Shown: positions 1 through 6,999, counted from the stretch's first letter. The stretch is 7,530 nt of DNA from Pseudomonadota bacterium (GCA_021819535.1 JAKAQU010000135.1:1-7530); one strand, 5' to 3'. Numbers and translations: made by a program. Notes: generated by a model from the sequence alone, not told the origin.

Positions 1-538
1 AAGCGAGATGGATCGAGGCGGCGAGCTGCGCACTGGTCGCGTAATAATGCCCCGCCATGTCCGCGAGCGTCTCGCCGGTGGTCGCGACTATGCCCTGATG
101 CCGGTCGATCTCGGCGCCCTGGTCGATGGTGAAGGCGATATGGCCCTCGCCGAGCAGGTCGCGCGCCGAGAGGGGCGCCGCGGCGATCGCCGGCACCTCC
201 CTGGCGAGGGCGGCGTAGAAGCGGAGCGCTCCGGTATCGGTGCAATCGGCGACCAGGGTGCGAAGCGGCCCGTCGCCGCGCGCATGCAGGCTGAAGGAGC
301 CGCGGAATTTCAGCCCCCCGGCGAGACAGGCAACGAGCGCCAAAGCCTCGCCGGCAAGGCGCGAGACCGCGGCCGGATGGCCATGGCGCGCGAGCAGCGC
401 CTCGGCGAGCGGCCCGAGCCGCACCAGCCGCCCATGCACCGGGGCGTCGGCGAGCGTAAACGGGGTGACGCCGCGCGGCACGATGAGATCGGGCACGTCG
501 GGGCGGCCAGTGTCGAGGAAGTCGGGGATTTCGTTCAT
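1..538 (-). CDS. hslO: Hsp33 redox-regulated chaperone, N-terminal part (runs off left edge)
   Basis: This is the first 179 residues of Hsp33, a cytoplasmic holdase chaperone that is switched on by oxidation and protects unfolding proteins during oxidative or bleach stress. The reading frame is open from ATG at 538 to the window edge. It begins MNEIPDFLD and shows family landmarks in order: GRLVRLGP (37-44), GEALAL (63-68), the GDGPLRTLVAD stretch (88-98), GALRFYA (103-109), LGEGHIAFTIDQG (129-141) and HQGIV followed by GETLADMAGHYYATSAQL (148-172). Hsp33 is usually close to 290-300 residues, so about 40% is missing. The C-terminal zinc-binding cysteines, which form the redox switch, lie outside the window and cannot be checked. 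The start lies 42 bases after the chrA stop and has no good Shine-Dalgarno, so it may depend on read-through from chrA. The family assignment is confident; activity cannot be judged without the switch domain. Confidence 0.93.
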   Translation of the reverse strand, partial: MNEIPDFLDTGRPDVPDLIVPRGVTPFTLADAPVHGRLVRLGPLAEALLARHGHPAAVSRLAGEALALVACLAGGLKFRGSFSLHARGDGPLRTLVADCTDTGALRFYAALAREVPAIAAAPLSARDLLGEGHIAFTIDQGAEIDRHQGIVATTGETLADMAGHYYATSAQLAASIHLA

Positions 539-580
539 GCCCGGAAGATAATGCGCAACCCGCGCCGGCGCGAGGGGCGG

Positions 581-1822
581 TCAGCCGGCGATCCCGAGCC
601 CGATGCCGGCCGCGGCGGAAAGCAGCACGACCGCGAGTGGGGCGGCCCGCCAAAGCACGAGCAGAACGAAGCCGATGGCCGCGAGCGCGAAATCGGCCCG
701 GCTCCCGACCGCGCTGGTCCAGACCGGGTCATAGAGCGCAGCACCGAGCAGGCCGACGACCGCGGCATTGATCCCGGCCATGGCCGCCCGCGCCGAGGTC
801 TCAGCGCGAAGCGCGTGCCAGAAGGGCAGGCTTCCCATCAGGGCGAGAAGGCCGGGGATGAAAATGCCGGCGAGCGCGAGTGCCGCACCAGCGACCCCGC
901 CAGGGCCGGCATTGGCGATCGTCCCGAGATAGGCGGCGAAGGTGAACAAGGGGCCGGGCACCGCTTGGGCGGCACCATAGCCGGCGAGAAAGGCGTTGTC
1001 GGATACCCAGCCCGGCGTCACCACCGCGTCGCGCAACAGCGGCAGAACGACATGGCCGCCGCCGAAAACCAGCGCGCCGGCGCGATAGAAAGCCGCGAAG
1101 AGCGCGCGCGCGCCGTGCCCTCCGGGCAGGAACGAGAGCGCAAGAAGGCCCGCGAACAAAGCGAGGAACACGACCCCCATGCCCCGCGTGATCGGCATGA
1201 TCTCGCCATCGCCGATCTTCGCCGGCTCATCGCGGCAGGCGATCAGGCCGGCGATGCCGCCGAGCACGATGGCGCCGATCTGACCGAGGGAGCCCGGTGC
1301 CGCGGTCATCAGGAGGAGGGACGCGAGCGCGATCGCGGCACGCCTCTTATCGGGGCAGAGGCTCCGCGCCATGCCGAGCACCGCCTGGGCGACGATCGCC
1401 ACCGCGACCAGCTTGAGACCGTGGAGAAGCCCCGTGCCGGCCGCGCCATGCAGTGTGCTCGCCCCCATGGCGAACAGCACGAGCGCGATCGCCGAAGGCA
1501 GGGTGAACCCGCACCAGGCGGCCAGCCCGCCGAGATAGCCGGCGCGCATCAGCCCGAGCGAAAACCCGACCTGGCTGCTCGCCGGCCCCGGCAGGAACTG
1601 GCAGAGCGCCACGAGATCGGCATAGGCCTGCTCGGTCAGCCAGCCGCGGCGGGCGACGAACTCGGCGCGAAAATAGCCGATATGGGCGATCGGGCCGCCA
1701 AAAGAGGTGATGCCGAGGCGGGTGAAGGCGAGCAGCACCTCGCCCGCCGAACCGGTCGCCGTCGGGCGACGAAAACCCGGCGCCCCGTGGCCCTCACCCG
1801 GCATCGGGCGCGTCTTTGGCAT
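581..1822 (-). CDS. chrA: CHR-family (chromate) transporter, long two-domain form
   Basis: This is an inner-membrane transporter of the CHR superfamily, whose best-studied members export chromate. At about 413 residues it has the usual length of the fused two-domain form. The internal duplication is visible. The N-terminal half has FGGPIAHIGYFR (41-52) and QFLPGP (75-80). The C-terminal half repeats the pattern with FGGGHVVLP (253-261) and QAVPGPLFTFAAYLG (286-300). Many hydrophobic segments separate these motifs. The start is uncertain. ATG at 1822 has GAGG directly against it, which is too close for a normal ribosome site. A second ATG at 1804 has no Shine-Dalgarno. Either start overlaps the end of the preceding ltnD-like gene (stop at 1794-1796), which suggests translational coupling. 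No chrB-type regulator is seen nearby. Many CHR proteins have no proven chromate phenotype, so the substrate is inferred from the family only. Confidence 0.9.
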   Translation of the reverse strand: MPKTRPMPGEGHGAPGFRRPTATGSAGEVLLAFTRLGITSFGGPIAHIGYFRAEFVARRGWLTEQAYADLVALCQFLPGPASSQVGFSLGLMRAGYLGGLAAWCGFTLPSAIALVLFAMGASTLHGAAGTGLLHGLKLVAVAIVAQAVLGMARSLCPDKRRAAIALASLLLMTAAPGSLGQIGAIVLGGIAGLIACRDEPAKIGDGEIMPITRGMGVVFLALFAGLLALSFLPGGHGARALFAAFYRAGALVFGGGHVVLPLLRDAVVTPGWVSDNAFLAGYGAAQAVPGPLFTFAAYLGTIANAGPGGVAGAALALAGIFIPGLLALMGSLPFWHALRAETSARAAMAGINAAVVGLLGAALYDPVWTSAVGSRADFALAAIGFVLLVLWRAAPLAVVLLSAAAGIGLGIAG

Positions 1823-2711
1823 CCTCGCCGGGCAGCGTGATCCCGGTCAGCGCCTGCCAGACGCGAATGACGAAGGCGTCATCCCGCGCCCCCTGGCCGT
1901 TCGCCGCCGCGGCAAGAAAAAGCTGATGCGCCGCTGCTGCCAGCGGCAGGGGAAAAGTGAGGGCGCGGGCCTCGTCGAGCACGATGCCGAGATCCTTGAC
2001 GAAGATATTCACCGCCGAAAGCGGCGTGTCATCGCCCTCCAGGATGTGCGGCACCCTGTTCTGCCACATCCACGAACTGCCGGCGGAACTCGAAATCACG
2101 TCGAACAGGGTTTTCGGGTCGGCGCCGGCGCGAATGCCGAGCGCCAGCGCCTCGGCGGCGACGGCGATATGGACGCCGGCGAGCAGTTGGTTGACCATTT
2201 TCACCGTGCTGCCCGCGCCATGCGCCTCACCGAGCCGCCAGACCTTCCCCGCGATCGCCGCGAGCACCGGCTCGGCCTTGGCGAAGGCGGCCTCGGGGCC
2301 GGACGCCATCACCGTCATCGTGCCGGCGCGGGCACCGACGGCGCCGCCCGAAACCGGCGCGTCGAGCATCAGGAAGCCGCGCTCGGCGAGCCGGGCTGCG
2401 AGCGATTTGGCGATCTCGGGCGCGAGCGTCGTGCTGGCGATGACGACAGCACCAGGGGCGAGGCGTGAGAGACAGCCCTCGGCCCCGAACAGCACGGCCT
2501 CGGCCTGCGCGGCATTGACGACGAACACCAGAACGGCCTCGATCCCCTCCGGAAGATCGGCGGCGCGGGCGACGGCCCTGGCCCCGGCGGCGGCGAGTTC
2601 GCTACGCGCCGGCAGACGGAGATCGCAGCCGGTGACGTCATGGCCTTTGGCCACGAGATTGAGCGCCGCCCCCATGCCCATCGAGCCGAGCCCGATCACA
2701 CCGCATTTCAT
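1794..2711 (-). CDS. ltnD: L-threonate dehydrogenase-like (3-hydroxyisobutyrate dehydrogenase family)
   Basis: This is a cytoplasmic NAD-dependent beta-hydroxyacid dehydrogenase of 305 residues, the normal family length. The N-terminal Rossmann motif GLGSMGMG (7-14) is followed by Asp30 at the end of strand 2, which favours NAD over NADP. The substrate motif DAPVSGGAVGA (117-127), the catalytic lysine in GSTVKMVNQLLAGVH (Lys171) and NIFVKDLG (235-242) follow. VVNAAQ (64-69), SSAGSSWM (208-215) and the C-terminal GITLPG (290-295) resemble E. coli LtnD (formerly YgbJ) more than HIBADH or tartronate semialdehyde reductase. LtnD oxidises L-threonate to 2-oxo-tetronate. The ATG at 2711 has an ideal AGGAGG at 2719-2724, seven bases upstream. 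The gene follows pip by 21 bases and its end overlaps the CHR transporter start. The usual partners (OtnK kinase, OtnC decarboxylase, OtnI isomerase) are absent here, so the physiological substrate could be a different hydroxyacid. Confidence 0.9.
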   Translation of the reverse strand: MKCGVIGLGSMGMGAALNLVAKGHDVTGCDLRLPARSELAAAGARAVARAADLPEGIEAVLVFVVNAAQAEAVLFGAEGCLSRLAPGAVVIASTTLAPEIAKSLAARLAERGFLMLDAPVSGGAVGARAGTMTVMASGPEAAFAKAEPVLAAIAGKVWRLGEAHGAGSTVKMVNQLLAGVHIAVAAEALALGIRAGADPKTLFDVISSSAGSSWMWQNRVPHILEGDDTPLSAVNIFVKDLGIVLDEARALTFPLPLAAAAHQLFLAAAANGQGARDDAFVIRVWQALTGITLPGEDAKDAPDAG

Positions 2712-2718
2712 GACGCTT

Positions 2719-2724
2719 CCTCCT
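2719..2724 (-). promoter_or_regulatory. Shine-Dalgarno of the ltnD-like gene
   Basis: On the coding strand this is AGGAGG, seven bases before the ATG at 2711. It is the strongest ribosome site in the window and fixes this start. It lies in the 21-base gap after the pip stop codon. Confidence 0.85.
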
Positions 2725-2732
2725 TCATTGGA

Positions 2733-3689
2733 TCAGGCAAAACCGGACCGGCGCAGCCGCTCGACGGCGGCGACCAGGGCCCGGCGGATACCCGGCTCCA
2801 GCGCCGAATGCCCGGCATCCGAGATCACCGTCAGCCGCGCCCCGCGCCAGGCGGCGGCGAGCGTATAGGCGGTCGCGGGCGGGCAGATCATGTCATAGCG
2901 CCCTTGCACGATCTCGGCCGGGATATGGCTGATGCGGCCGATGCCGCGGAGCAGCCCGTCGGGCGGTAAAAACAGATCATGGGCGAAATAATGCGCCTCG
3001 ATCCGCGCGAGGCTGAGCGCCGTCCGGTCTTGCGCGAAGGCGCTGACGGCATCGGGGCTCGGCAGCAGCGTGCTGCACGAGCCCTCATAGAGCGACCAGG
3101 CCCGCGCCGCCGGCATATGCACCGCGGGATCGGGGTCGGTCAGGCGGCGGAGATAGGCGGCGAGCACATCGCGGCGCTCGGCCTCCGGCAGATAGCCGAT
3201 GAAAGCGGCATGGGCCTCGGGGAAAAACCGGGCGAGGCCGTGGAGGAACCACGCCACTTCCTCTCTGCGGCCGAGAAAGACCCCGCGCAGCACACAGGCG
3301 GCGACACGCGCCGGATGCGCCTCGGCATAGGCGAGCGCCAGCGTCGAGCCCCAGGAGCCGCCGAACAGCAGCCAGCGCTCGATGCCGAGATGGCGGCGCA
3401 GCGTCTCGATATCGGCGACGAGATGGGGGGTGGTGTTTTCGGCGAGCGAGCCGGCCGGGCGCGAGCGGCCGGCGCCGCGCTGGTCGAAGATCACGACGCG
3501 CCACTGCGTCGGGTCGAAAAACCGGCGATGCACGGCCCCCGCCCCCGCGCCCGGCCCGCCATGGAGGAAGAGAGCCGGGAGGCCGGCGGGATTGCCGACC
3601 TGCTCCCAATACATCACATGGCCGTCGGAAAGCGGCAGGAAGCCGGTTTCATACGGCCCGATTTCAGGAAACAGATCGCCCCGTGGCAT
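2733..3689 (-). CDS. pip: Proline iminopeptidase (alpha/beta hydrolase, peptidase S33)
   Basis: This cytoplasmic serine peptidase releases N-terminal proline from peptides. It has 318 residues, the usual family length, and the whole architecture is visible. The oxyanion-hole motif HGGPG is at 43-47, DQRGAGRS at 69-76 and the nucleophile elbow GGSWGS at 110-115, with Ser112. The other triad members are Asp266 in QGRYDMICP and His294 in DAGHSALEPG. Glu202 (YEGSCSTL) and Glu231 (EAHYF) match the two glutamates that bind the substrate amino group in the Serratia marcescens enzyme. One small oddity is Tyr201 before Glu202, where the family usually has Trp. The ATG at 3689 has no Shine-Dalgarno, but a promoter-like element sits so close that the transcript would start about two bases upstream (see 3698-3726). 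The gene is 87 bases after the aldehyde dehydrogenase stop and probably leads the pip-ltnD-chrA-hslO group. Confidence 0.96.
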   Translation of the reverse strand: MPRGDLFPEIGPYETGFLPLSDGHVMYWEQVGNPAGLPALFLHGGPGAGAGAVHRRFFDPTQWRVVIFDQRGAGRSRPAGSLAENTTPHLVADIETLRRHLGIERWLLFGGSWGSTLALAYAEAHPARVAACVLRGVFLGRREEVAWFLHGLARFFPEAHAAFIGYLPEAERRDVLAAYLRRLTDPDPAVHMPAARAWSLYEGSCSTLLPSPDAVSAFAQDRTALSLARIEAHYFAHDLFLPPDGLLRGIGRISHIPAEIVQGRYDMICPPATAYTLAAAWRGARLTVISDAGHSALEPGIRRALVAAVERLRRSGFA

Positions 3690-3697
3690 GGCGACGT

Positions 3698-3726
3698 GTT
3701 ATAAAACCCTTTCCGGCGCGCGGTAA
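3698..3726 (-). promoter_or_regulatory. Candidate leaderless promoter of pip
   Basis: On the coding strand TTACCG (3721-3726, three of six matches to the -35 consensus) is followed after exactly 17 bases by TATAAC (3698-3703, five of six matches to the -10 consensus). The predicted first transcribed base is near 3691, only about two bases before the ATG at 3689. The lack of any Shine-Dalgarno ahead of pip fits a leaderless message. The -35 element is weak, so this is a prediction from spacing and position. Confidence 0.45.
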
Positions 3727-3728
3727 GC

Positions 3729-3776
3729 CCGAAACGCGCCACGCCCCAAACGCGCCACGCTCCAAACGCGCCATGA
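3729..3776. repeat. Three direct copies of a 16-bp repeat between the aldehyde dehydrogenase and pip
   Basis: The core aaacgcgccacgc occurs exactly at 3732-3744 and 3748-3760. A third copy, aaacgcgcca followed by a diverged tail, is at 3764-3773. The period is 16 bases. The array fills the space between the aldehyde dehydrogenase stop codon (3777-3779) and the candidate -35 element of pip. It is non-coding on both strands as far as I can tell. It may be a replication-slippage product or a set of regulator sites. A 16-base period places neighbouring copies on opposite helix faces, which does not favour simple cooperative binding. Confidence 0.8.
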
Positions 3777-5205
3777 TCAGACGGTGCGATGGGAGACGTT
3801 CTTCACCACCGTATAGGCTTGCAGCCCCTCGATCCCGCCTTCGCGGCCGAAGCCGCTCTCCTTGACGCCGCCGAACGGCGTCTCGGCGCGCGATGCGACG
3901 AAATGGTTGATGGAGAGATTGCCCGCCTCCACCCCTTCCACCAGCCGGTCGACATTGGCCGCCGAATGCGTAAACGCGTAGGCGGCGAGGCCGTAGGGCA
4001 GCGCATTCGCCTTTCCGATCGCCTCATCAAGGCTGCGCACGCGGCTCAGCAGCGCGAGCGGGCCGAACGGCTCCTCGCGCATGGCACGGGCCTCGTCGGG
4101 GACATCGGCGAGCACGGTCAGCGGATAGAAATAGCCGCGATTGCCGAGGCGCGCGCCGCCCGCGATCACCCGCGCGCCCTTGGCCGTGGCATCGGCGACC
4201 AGCGTTTCCATCGCCGCCAGCCGGCGTTCATTGGCGAGCGGACCCATTTCGCTCGCCTCGTCGCGCCCGTCGCCGATCCTGATCGACGCCGCCCGCTCGG
4301 CGAAGGCGGCGGCAAAGCGGTCATAGAGCGCGTCGGCGACGAAAAAACGGGTCGGCGAGACACAAACCTGCCCAGAATTGTGCGATTTCGCGACCGCCGA
4401 GGCATGGCCGCTCGCCACGGGATCGATATCGTCGCACAGGATCACCGGCGCGTGGCCGCCGAGTTCCATGATCGCCGGCTTCATATGCGCGCCCGCCAGG
4501 GCCGAAAGATGCTTGCCGACGGGAACCGAGCCGGTGAACGTCACCAGCCGCACCGAGGGATGCGGGATGAGGTGGCTCGAAATAGCGGCGGGGTCGCCGA
4601 AGACCAGGTTCAACACCCCCGCCGGCAGCCCGGCCTCGGCGAAGGCGCGTGCCATCAGGAGGGCCGCGGCCGGGGTTTCCTCGGATGCCTTGAGAATGAT
4701 GGCGCAGCCAGCGGCAAGCGCGCCGCCGATTTTACGCGCCGGCGAACTCATCGGAAAATTCCACGGCGAGAACGCCGCCACCCCCCCGATCGGCTGGCGC
4801 AAGACGGAATGGCGCATGCCCGGCTCGCTCGGGATGATCCGCCCATAGAGGCGGCGGCCCTCCTCGGCATCCCAGGTGAGGATGTCGCAGCCGCGCAGGA
4901 TTTCGGCGCGCGCCTGCGCGAGCGGCTTGCCCTGCTCCAGCGTCATGGCGAGCGCCATCGGCTCGATCCGCTCGCGCATGATTTGCACCGCCGTCAGAAT
5001 GATGCGCGCGCTCGGCCGGGGCGGTACGCGACCAAAGCCGCCCCCCGGCCTCGGCCGCCGCCAACGCGTCATCGAGATCGCCATGATCGGCATGAGGAAC
5101 GATGCCGAGCGTGCTCTCATCGGCCGGGTTGATCACCGGCCGGCCCTCTCCTCCCATGCGCCATTCACCGCCGATGAAGAAAGCGAGATCAGGATAATCG
5201 TTCAT
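3777..5205 (-). pseudogene. NAD(P)-dependent aldehyde dehydrogenase, succinate-semialdehyde type, split by a frameshift
   Basis: This is an aldehyde dehydrogenase of the GabD-like group, which oxidises succinate semialdehyde or similar aldehydes to acids. The start at 5205 (MNDYPDLAFFIGGEW) runs in one frame to codon 67 (TAPAERA, at 5005-5007). The match then continues in another frame from ATC at 5001-5003 (IILTAVQIMRERIEP) to the stop at 3777. Restoring two bases in the GC run at 5004-5011 gives AERARIIL, the family consensus, and a protein of about 476 residues, the normal length. In that numbering the key residues are all present: Asn150 (SPWNFP), Lys173 (ILKASEETP), Glu248 (MELGG) and catalytic Cys282 (NSGQVCVSPTRFF), with PFGGVKESGFGREGG near the end. 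As written, neither piece would be active. Because all downstream motifs are intact, the break is either recent or a sequencing error. It follows the small gene by 21 bases and has a weak GGGAG at 5216-5220. Other semialdehyde substrates are possible. Confidence 0.88.
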
Positions 5206-5226
5206 CGAAGAGCTGCTCCCATGGCC

Positions 5227-5610
5227 TCAGTGAAGCGATTTCGCGCGCCCATCGCGCCGCCGGAAGGCCACCAGCGTCGCCATGCTCTCCGCCTGCCAGG
5301 AGGTGACGGCGAGGGAAAGGGCGAGCCCTTCCGAGGTTCGCAGCGTCAGGATCACGTCGCGGCCGTTCTCGGCCGGGGTCATGGTCCAGGTTTCGAGCGC
5401 ATGTCCCGCCCCCCGCGGCAAGGAGGGCGGCATCGCCTGCAAAAGCGCGTCGAGCGACGACGCCGGCAGCGACAGCGTCATCTTGCCGCCGGCGGCATCG
5501 CTGAGATCGAGGACGAGGCGCGCGCCATCCGGTGTGAGGCGCAAAGCGTCGAGTGCTGCCGCCTCGATGCGGCGCGGCGCCTTCGGCATGGCGTCAGGGA
5601 AATCGGGCAT
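5227..5610 (-). CDS. Uncharacterised small protein, about 127 residues
   Basis: I do not recognise a family. The frame extends upstream to an ATG at 5682, but that start would precede the candidate promoter at 5649-5677 and has no ribosome site. The ATG at 5610 has GGAG eight bases upstream (5619-5622) and gives MPDFPDAMPKAPRRIEAAAL. The protein has no signal peptide or membrane helix and no cysteine pattern. Its look is alternating short hydrophobic and polar stretches (LVLDLSDA, KMTLSLPA, DVILTLRT, LSLAVTSWQAE), suggesting a small mostly beta fold. It ends in a basic tail, FRRRDGRAKSLH. Codon use resembles the neighbours, which supports a real gene. It ends 21 bases before the aldehyde dehydrogenase start, so the two are probably co-transcribed. 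Nothing visible allows a functional call. Confidence 0.72.
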   Translation of the reverse strand: MPDFPDAMPKAPRRIEAAALDALRLTPDGARLVLDLSDAAGGKMTLSLPASSLDALLQAMPPSLPRGAGHALETWTMTPAENGRDVILTLRTSEGLALSLAVTSWQAESMATLVAFRRRDGRAKSLH

Positions 5611-5618
5611 CGGCGTTT

Positions 5619-5622
5619 CTCC
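5619..5622 (-). promoter_or_regulatory. Ribosome site deciding the start of the small protein
   Basis: On the coding strand this is GGAG, eight bases before the ATG at 5610. The upstream in-frame ATG at 5682 has no comparable site, so this supports the shorter 127-residue protein. Confidence 0.65.
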
Positions 5623-5648
5623 GAAAGGCTTTTCGTAATTCCCATATA

Positions 5649-5677
5649 AATATAACGCATGAAGCGGGCATCGCCAA
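5649..5677 (-). promoter_or_regulatory. Candidate sigma-70 type promoter for the small protein and aldehyde dehydrogenase
   Basis: On the coding strand TTGGCG (5672-5677, four of six matches) is followed after 17 bases by TATATT (5649-5654, five of six matches). It sits in the most AT-rich spot of the window (about 5643-5657). Transcription would start near 5642, giving a leader of about 31 bases with a GGAG ribosome site before the ATG at 5610. Confidence 0.6.
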
Positions 5678-5732
5678 CCCATCTCCGCACGGATTGAACG
5701 GAAAGGCCTTGACCGAGAGGGCGACGCCTGAG

Positions 5733-5756
5733 CGCGGCGGCGATTATTCCGCCGCG
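5733..5756 (-). other. GC-rich hairpin across the MFS stop codon
   Basis: A perfect 8-bp inverted repeat (cgcggcgg at 5733-5740 and ccgccgcg at 5749-5756) with an 8-base loop surrounds the TAA stop at 5744-5746. No T tract follows on the coding strand, so it does not look like a standard intrinsic terminator. It might stabilise the 3' end of the message or be a by-product of GC-rich codons. Confidence 0.35.
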
Positions 5757-6970
5757 ACGGCGACGCCGCGCGCCGCTTCTGCCCACAGGGCCGGGTCGAG
5801 TTCTTCCCGCCGGTCGGGGAAAAAGAGTGCGCAGGCGAGGGTGATCACCGCGAAAGCGGCGAGCACCAGGGTCACGGAGACCAGGCTCCCGGTGCGCTCG
5901 TAAAGGGTCGCGACCAGGGGCGCGGCAGCGGCGCTGCCGAGGAAGCCGACGAAAAACCGCACCGAATACATGCGGGCCCGCACCGCGGGCGCGATATAGC
6001 GCGCGGTCATGGTTTCGTTCACCGTGACCTGCCCGAACACCGACGCCGCCACCAGCCCGGCCGCGAAGACCACGGCGACGCCATGCGCGATGGCGAGTGC
6101 CGCGAGCGCCGGCACGAGCACCAGGCTGAGCGGCAGAAAAACCCGTTTCAGCGTCGTGCGATCGATCATCCGCCCGACGCTGAACTGCGTTACCGCGCCG
6201 CAGAGTGTCGCAACGAAGGCGCTCGCGCCGACCAGCGGCAGCATATCATCGCCGAGCCGGTCGGCGAGGAGCTTTGGCAGGAGAATGGTGAAAGCGTTGA
6301 AGACGAGGCCGGAGACGGCGGCGATCAGGAGCAGCACGATGACGGCGCGGCGCACGAGGGCGGGGGGAATGGCCGGGAAGGGCCGGGTCTGGCGGCGCGC
6401 GAGGTGATGATCGAGGGCCGGGGTCCGCACCCAGACCAGCCCGAGTGCGACGCAGACGAGGCCGGGCAGGATGAAGGCGAAGCGCCAGCCGAAATGCGCC
6501 GCGAGAACCCCGCTGACGATGGGGGCGAGGGCGACGCCGACATTGCCGAACACGCCATTGACGCCGACCGCGCGGCCCGGACGATCGCCGGCGGCATCGA
6601 CCAGCATGGCGGTGCCGATCGGATGGTAGATCGCGGCGAACAGCCCGGCGGCGGCAAGGGCGAGGGCGAGGGCGAGAGACGACGACACCGACCCGGCCGC
6701 GACGAGGGCGCCACCGGTGCCGAAAAAGAACGCCGCCAGCAGCGCCTTCCGCCCGAACCGCGCGGCGAGCCAGCCCTGCGGCAGAGAGAACAGGCCGTAG
6801 AGCACGAACATGCCGGTCGCGAGTTTCAGGATCGGCCCGTAGCTCGGCCCGAACGCGCCGCCCGGCCGCGCCATGACGAGAACGGCGGTGGGCAGGATGA
6901 GGAGGGAGTAATGCGTGAGGCAATGCGCGAGATTGATCAGCGACAATTGCCGGCTTTCTTCCTTGGCCAC
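5744..6970 (-). CDS. MFS transporter, 12 transmembrane helices
   Basis: This inner-membrane major facilitator superfamily permease has 408 residues, a typical length for a 12-helix member. The motif-A-like loop GWLAARFGRK (66-75) lies between helices 2 and 3. GLFAAIYHPIGTAML (109-123) and the helix-5 region GNVGVALAPIVSGVLAAHFGW (142-162) resemble drug/efflux antiporters of the fosmidomycin-resistance type. The second half repeats the loop as GRMIDRTTLKRVF (266-278). A charged central loop (about 183-208, rich in His and Arg) divides the two six-helix bundles. The start is GTG at 6970, supported by GGAGG at 6977-6981, six bases upstream. The ATG that overlaps this site is out of frame. The gene lies 92 bases after prfA and appears to be its own unit with a candidate palindromic operator. 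Direction of transport and substrate cannot be told from the sequence. Confidence 0.92.
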   Translation of the reverse strand: MAKEESRQLSLINLAHCLTHYSLLILPTAVLVMARPGGAFGPSYGPILKLATGMFVLYGLFSLPQGWLAARFGRKALLAAFFFGTGGALVAAGSVSSSLALALALAAAGLFAAIYHPIGTAMLVDAAGDRPGRAVGVNGVFGNVGVALAPIVSGVLAAHFGWRFAFILPGLVCVALGLVWVRTPALDHHLARRQTRPFPAIPPALVRRAVIVLLLIAAVSGLVFNAFTILLPKLLADRLGDDMLPLVGASAFVATLCGAVTQFSVGRMIDRTTLKRVFLPLSLVLVPALAALAIAHGVAVVFAAGLVAASVFGQVTVNETMTARYIAPAVRARMYSVRFFVGFLGSAAAAPLVATLYERTGSLVSVTLVLAAFAVITLACALFFPDRREELDPALWAEAARGVAVAAE

Positions 6971-6976
6971 GTCATG

Positions 6977-6981
6977 CCTCC
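6977..6981 (-). promoter_or_regulatory. Shine-Dalgarno supporting the GTG start of the MFS gene
   Basis: The coding strand reads GGAGG with six bases before the GTG at 6970. It decides for the GTG, since the nearby ATG (6973-6975) is in another frame and almost touches this site. Confidence 0.75.
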
Positions 6982-6999
6982 CCGGACGATAGGGCTCTG

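Noticed and set aside
561..572. Palindrome cgcgccggcgcg between chrA and hslO as a terminator or operator
   Set aside because: No T tract follows in the transcribed direction, and such GC palindromes are common in DNA of this composition. The hslO promoter could not be placed around it.
8..1840. A 610-residue open frame on the plus strand
   Set aside because: It is antisense to hslO and the CHR transporter, both clear family matches. Its translation is dominated by Arg, Gly, Glu and Ala with no domain, as expected for the complement of GC-rich codons.
1707..2868. Two overlapping plus-strand frames opposite the ltnD-like gene and the end of pip
   Set aside because: They overlap each other and sit antisense to well-identified genes, with no motif.
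3690..3776. Intrinsic terminator after the aldehyde dehydrogenase
   Set aside because: A weak GGCGCG/CGCGCC pairing with a long loop exists, but the following TTTT is short and belongs to the better-supported -10 region of pip.
3789..5132. A 447-residue open frame on the plus strand
   Set aside because: It lies wholly antisense to the aldehyde dehydrogenase. Its composition is low-complexity and basic, with no recognisable motif.
5611..5682. Longer 151-residue version of the small protein starting at 5682
   Set aside because: The extra 24 residues cover the candidate promoter, and the start has no ribosome site. The ATG at 5610 has both in the right places.
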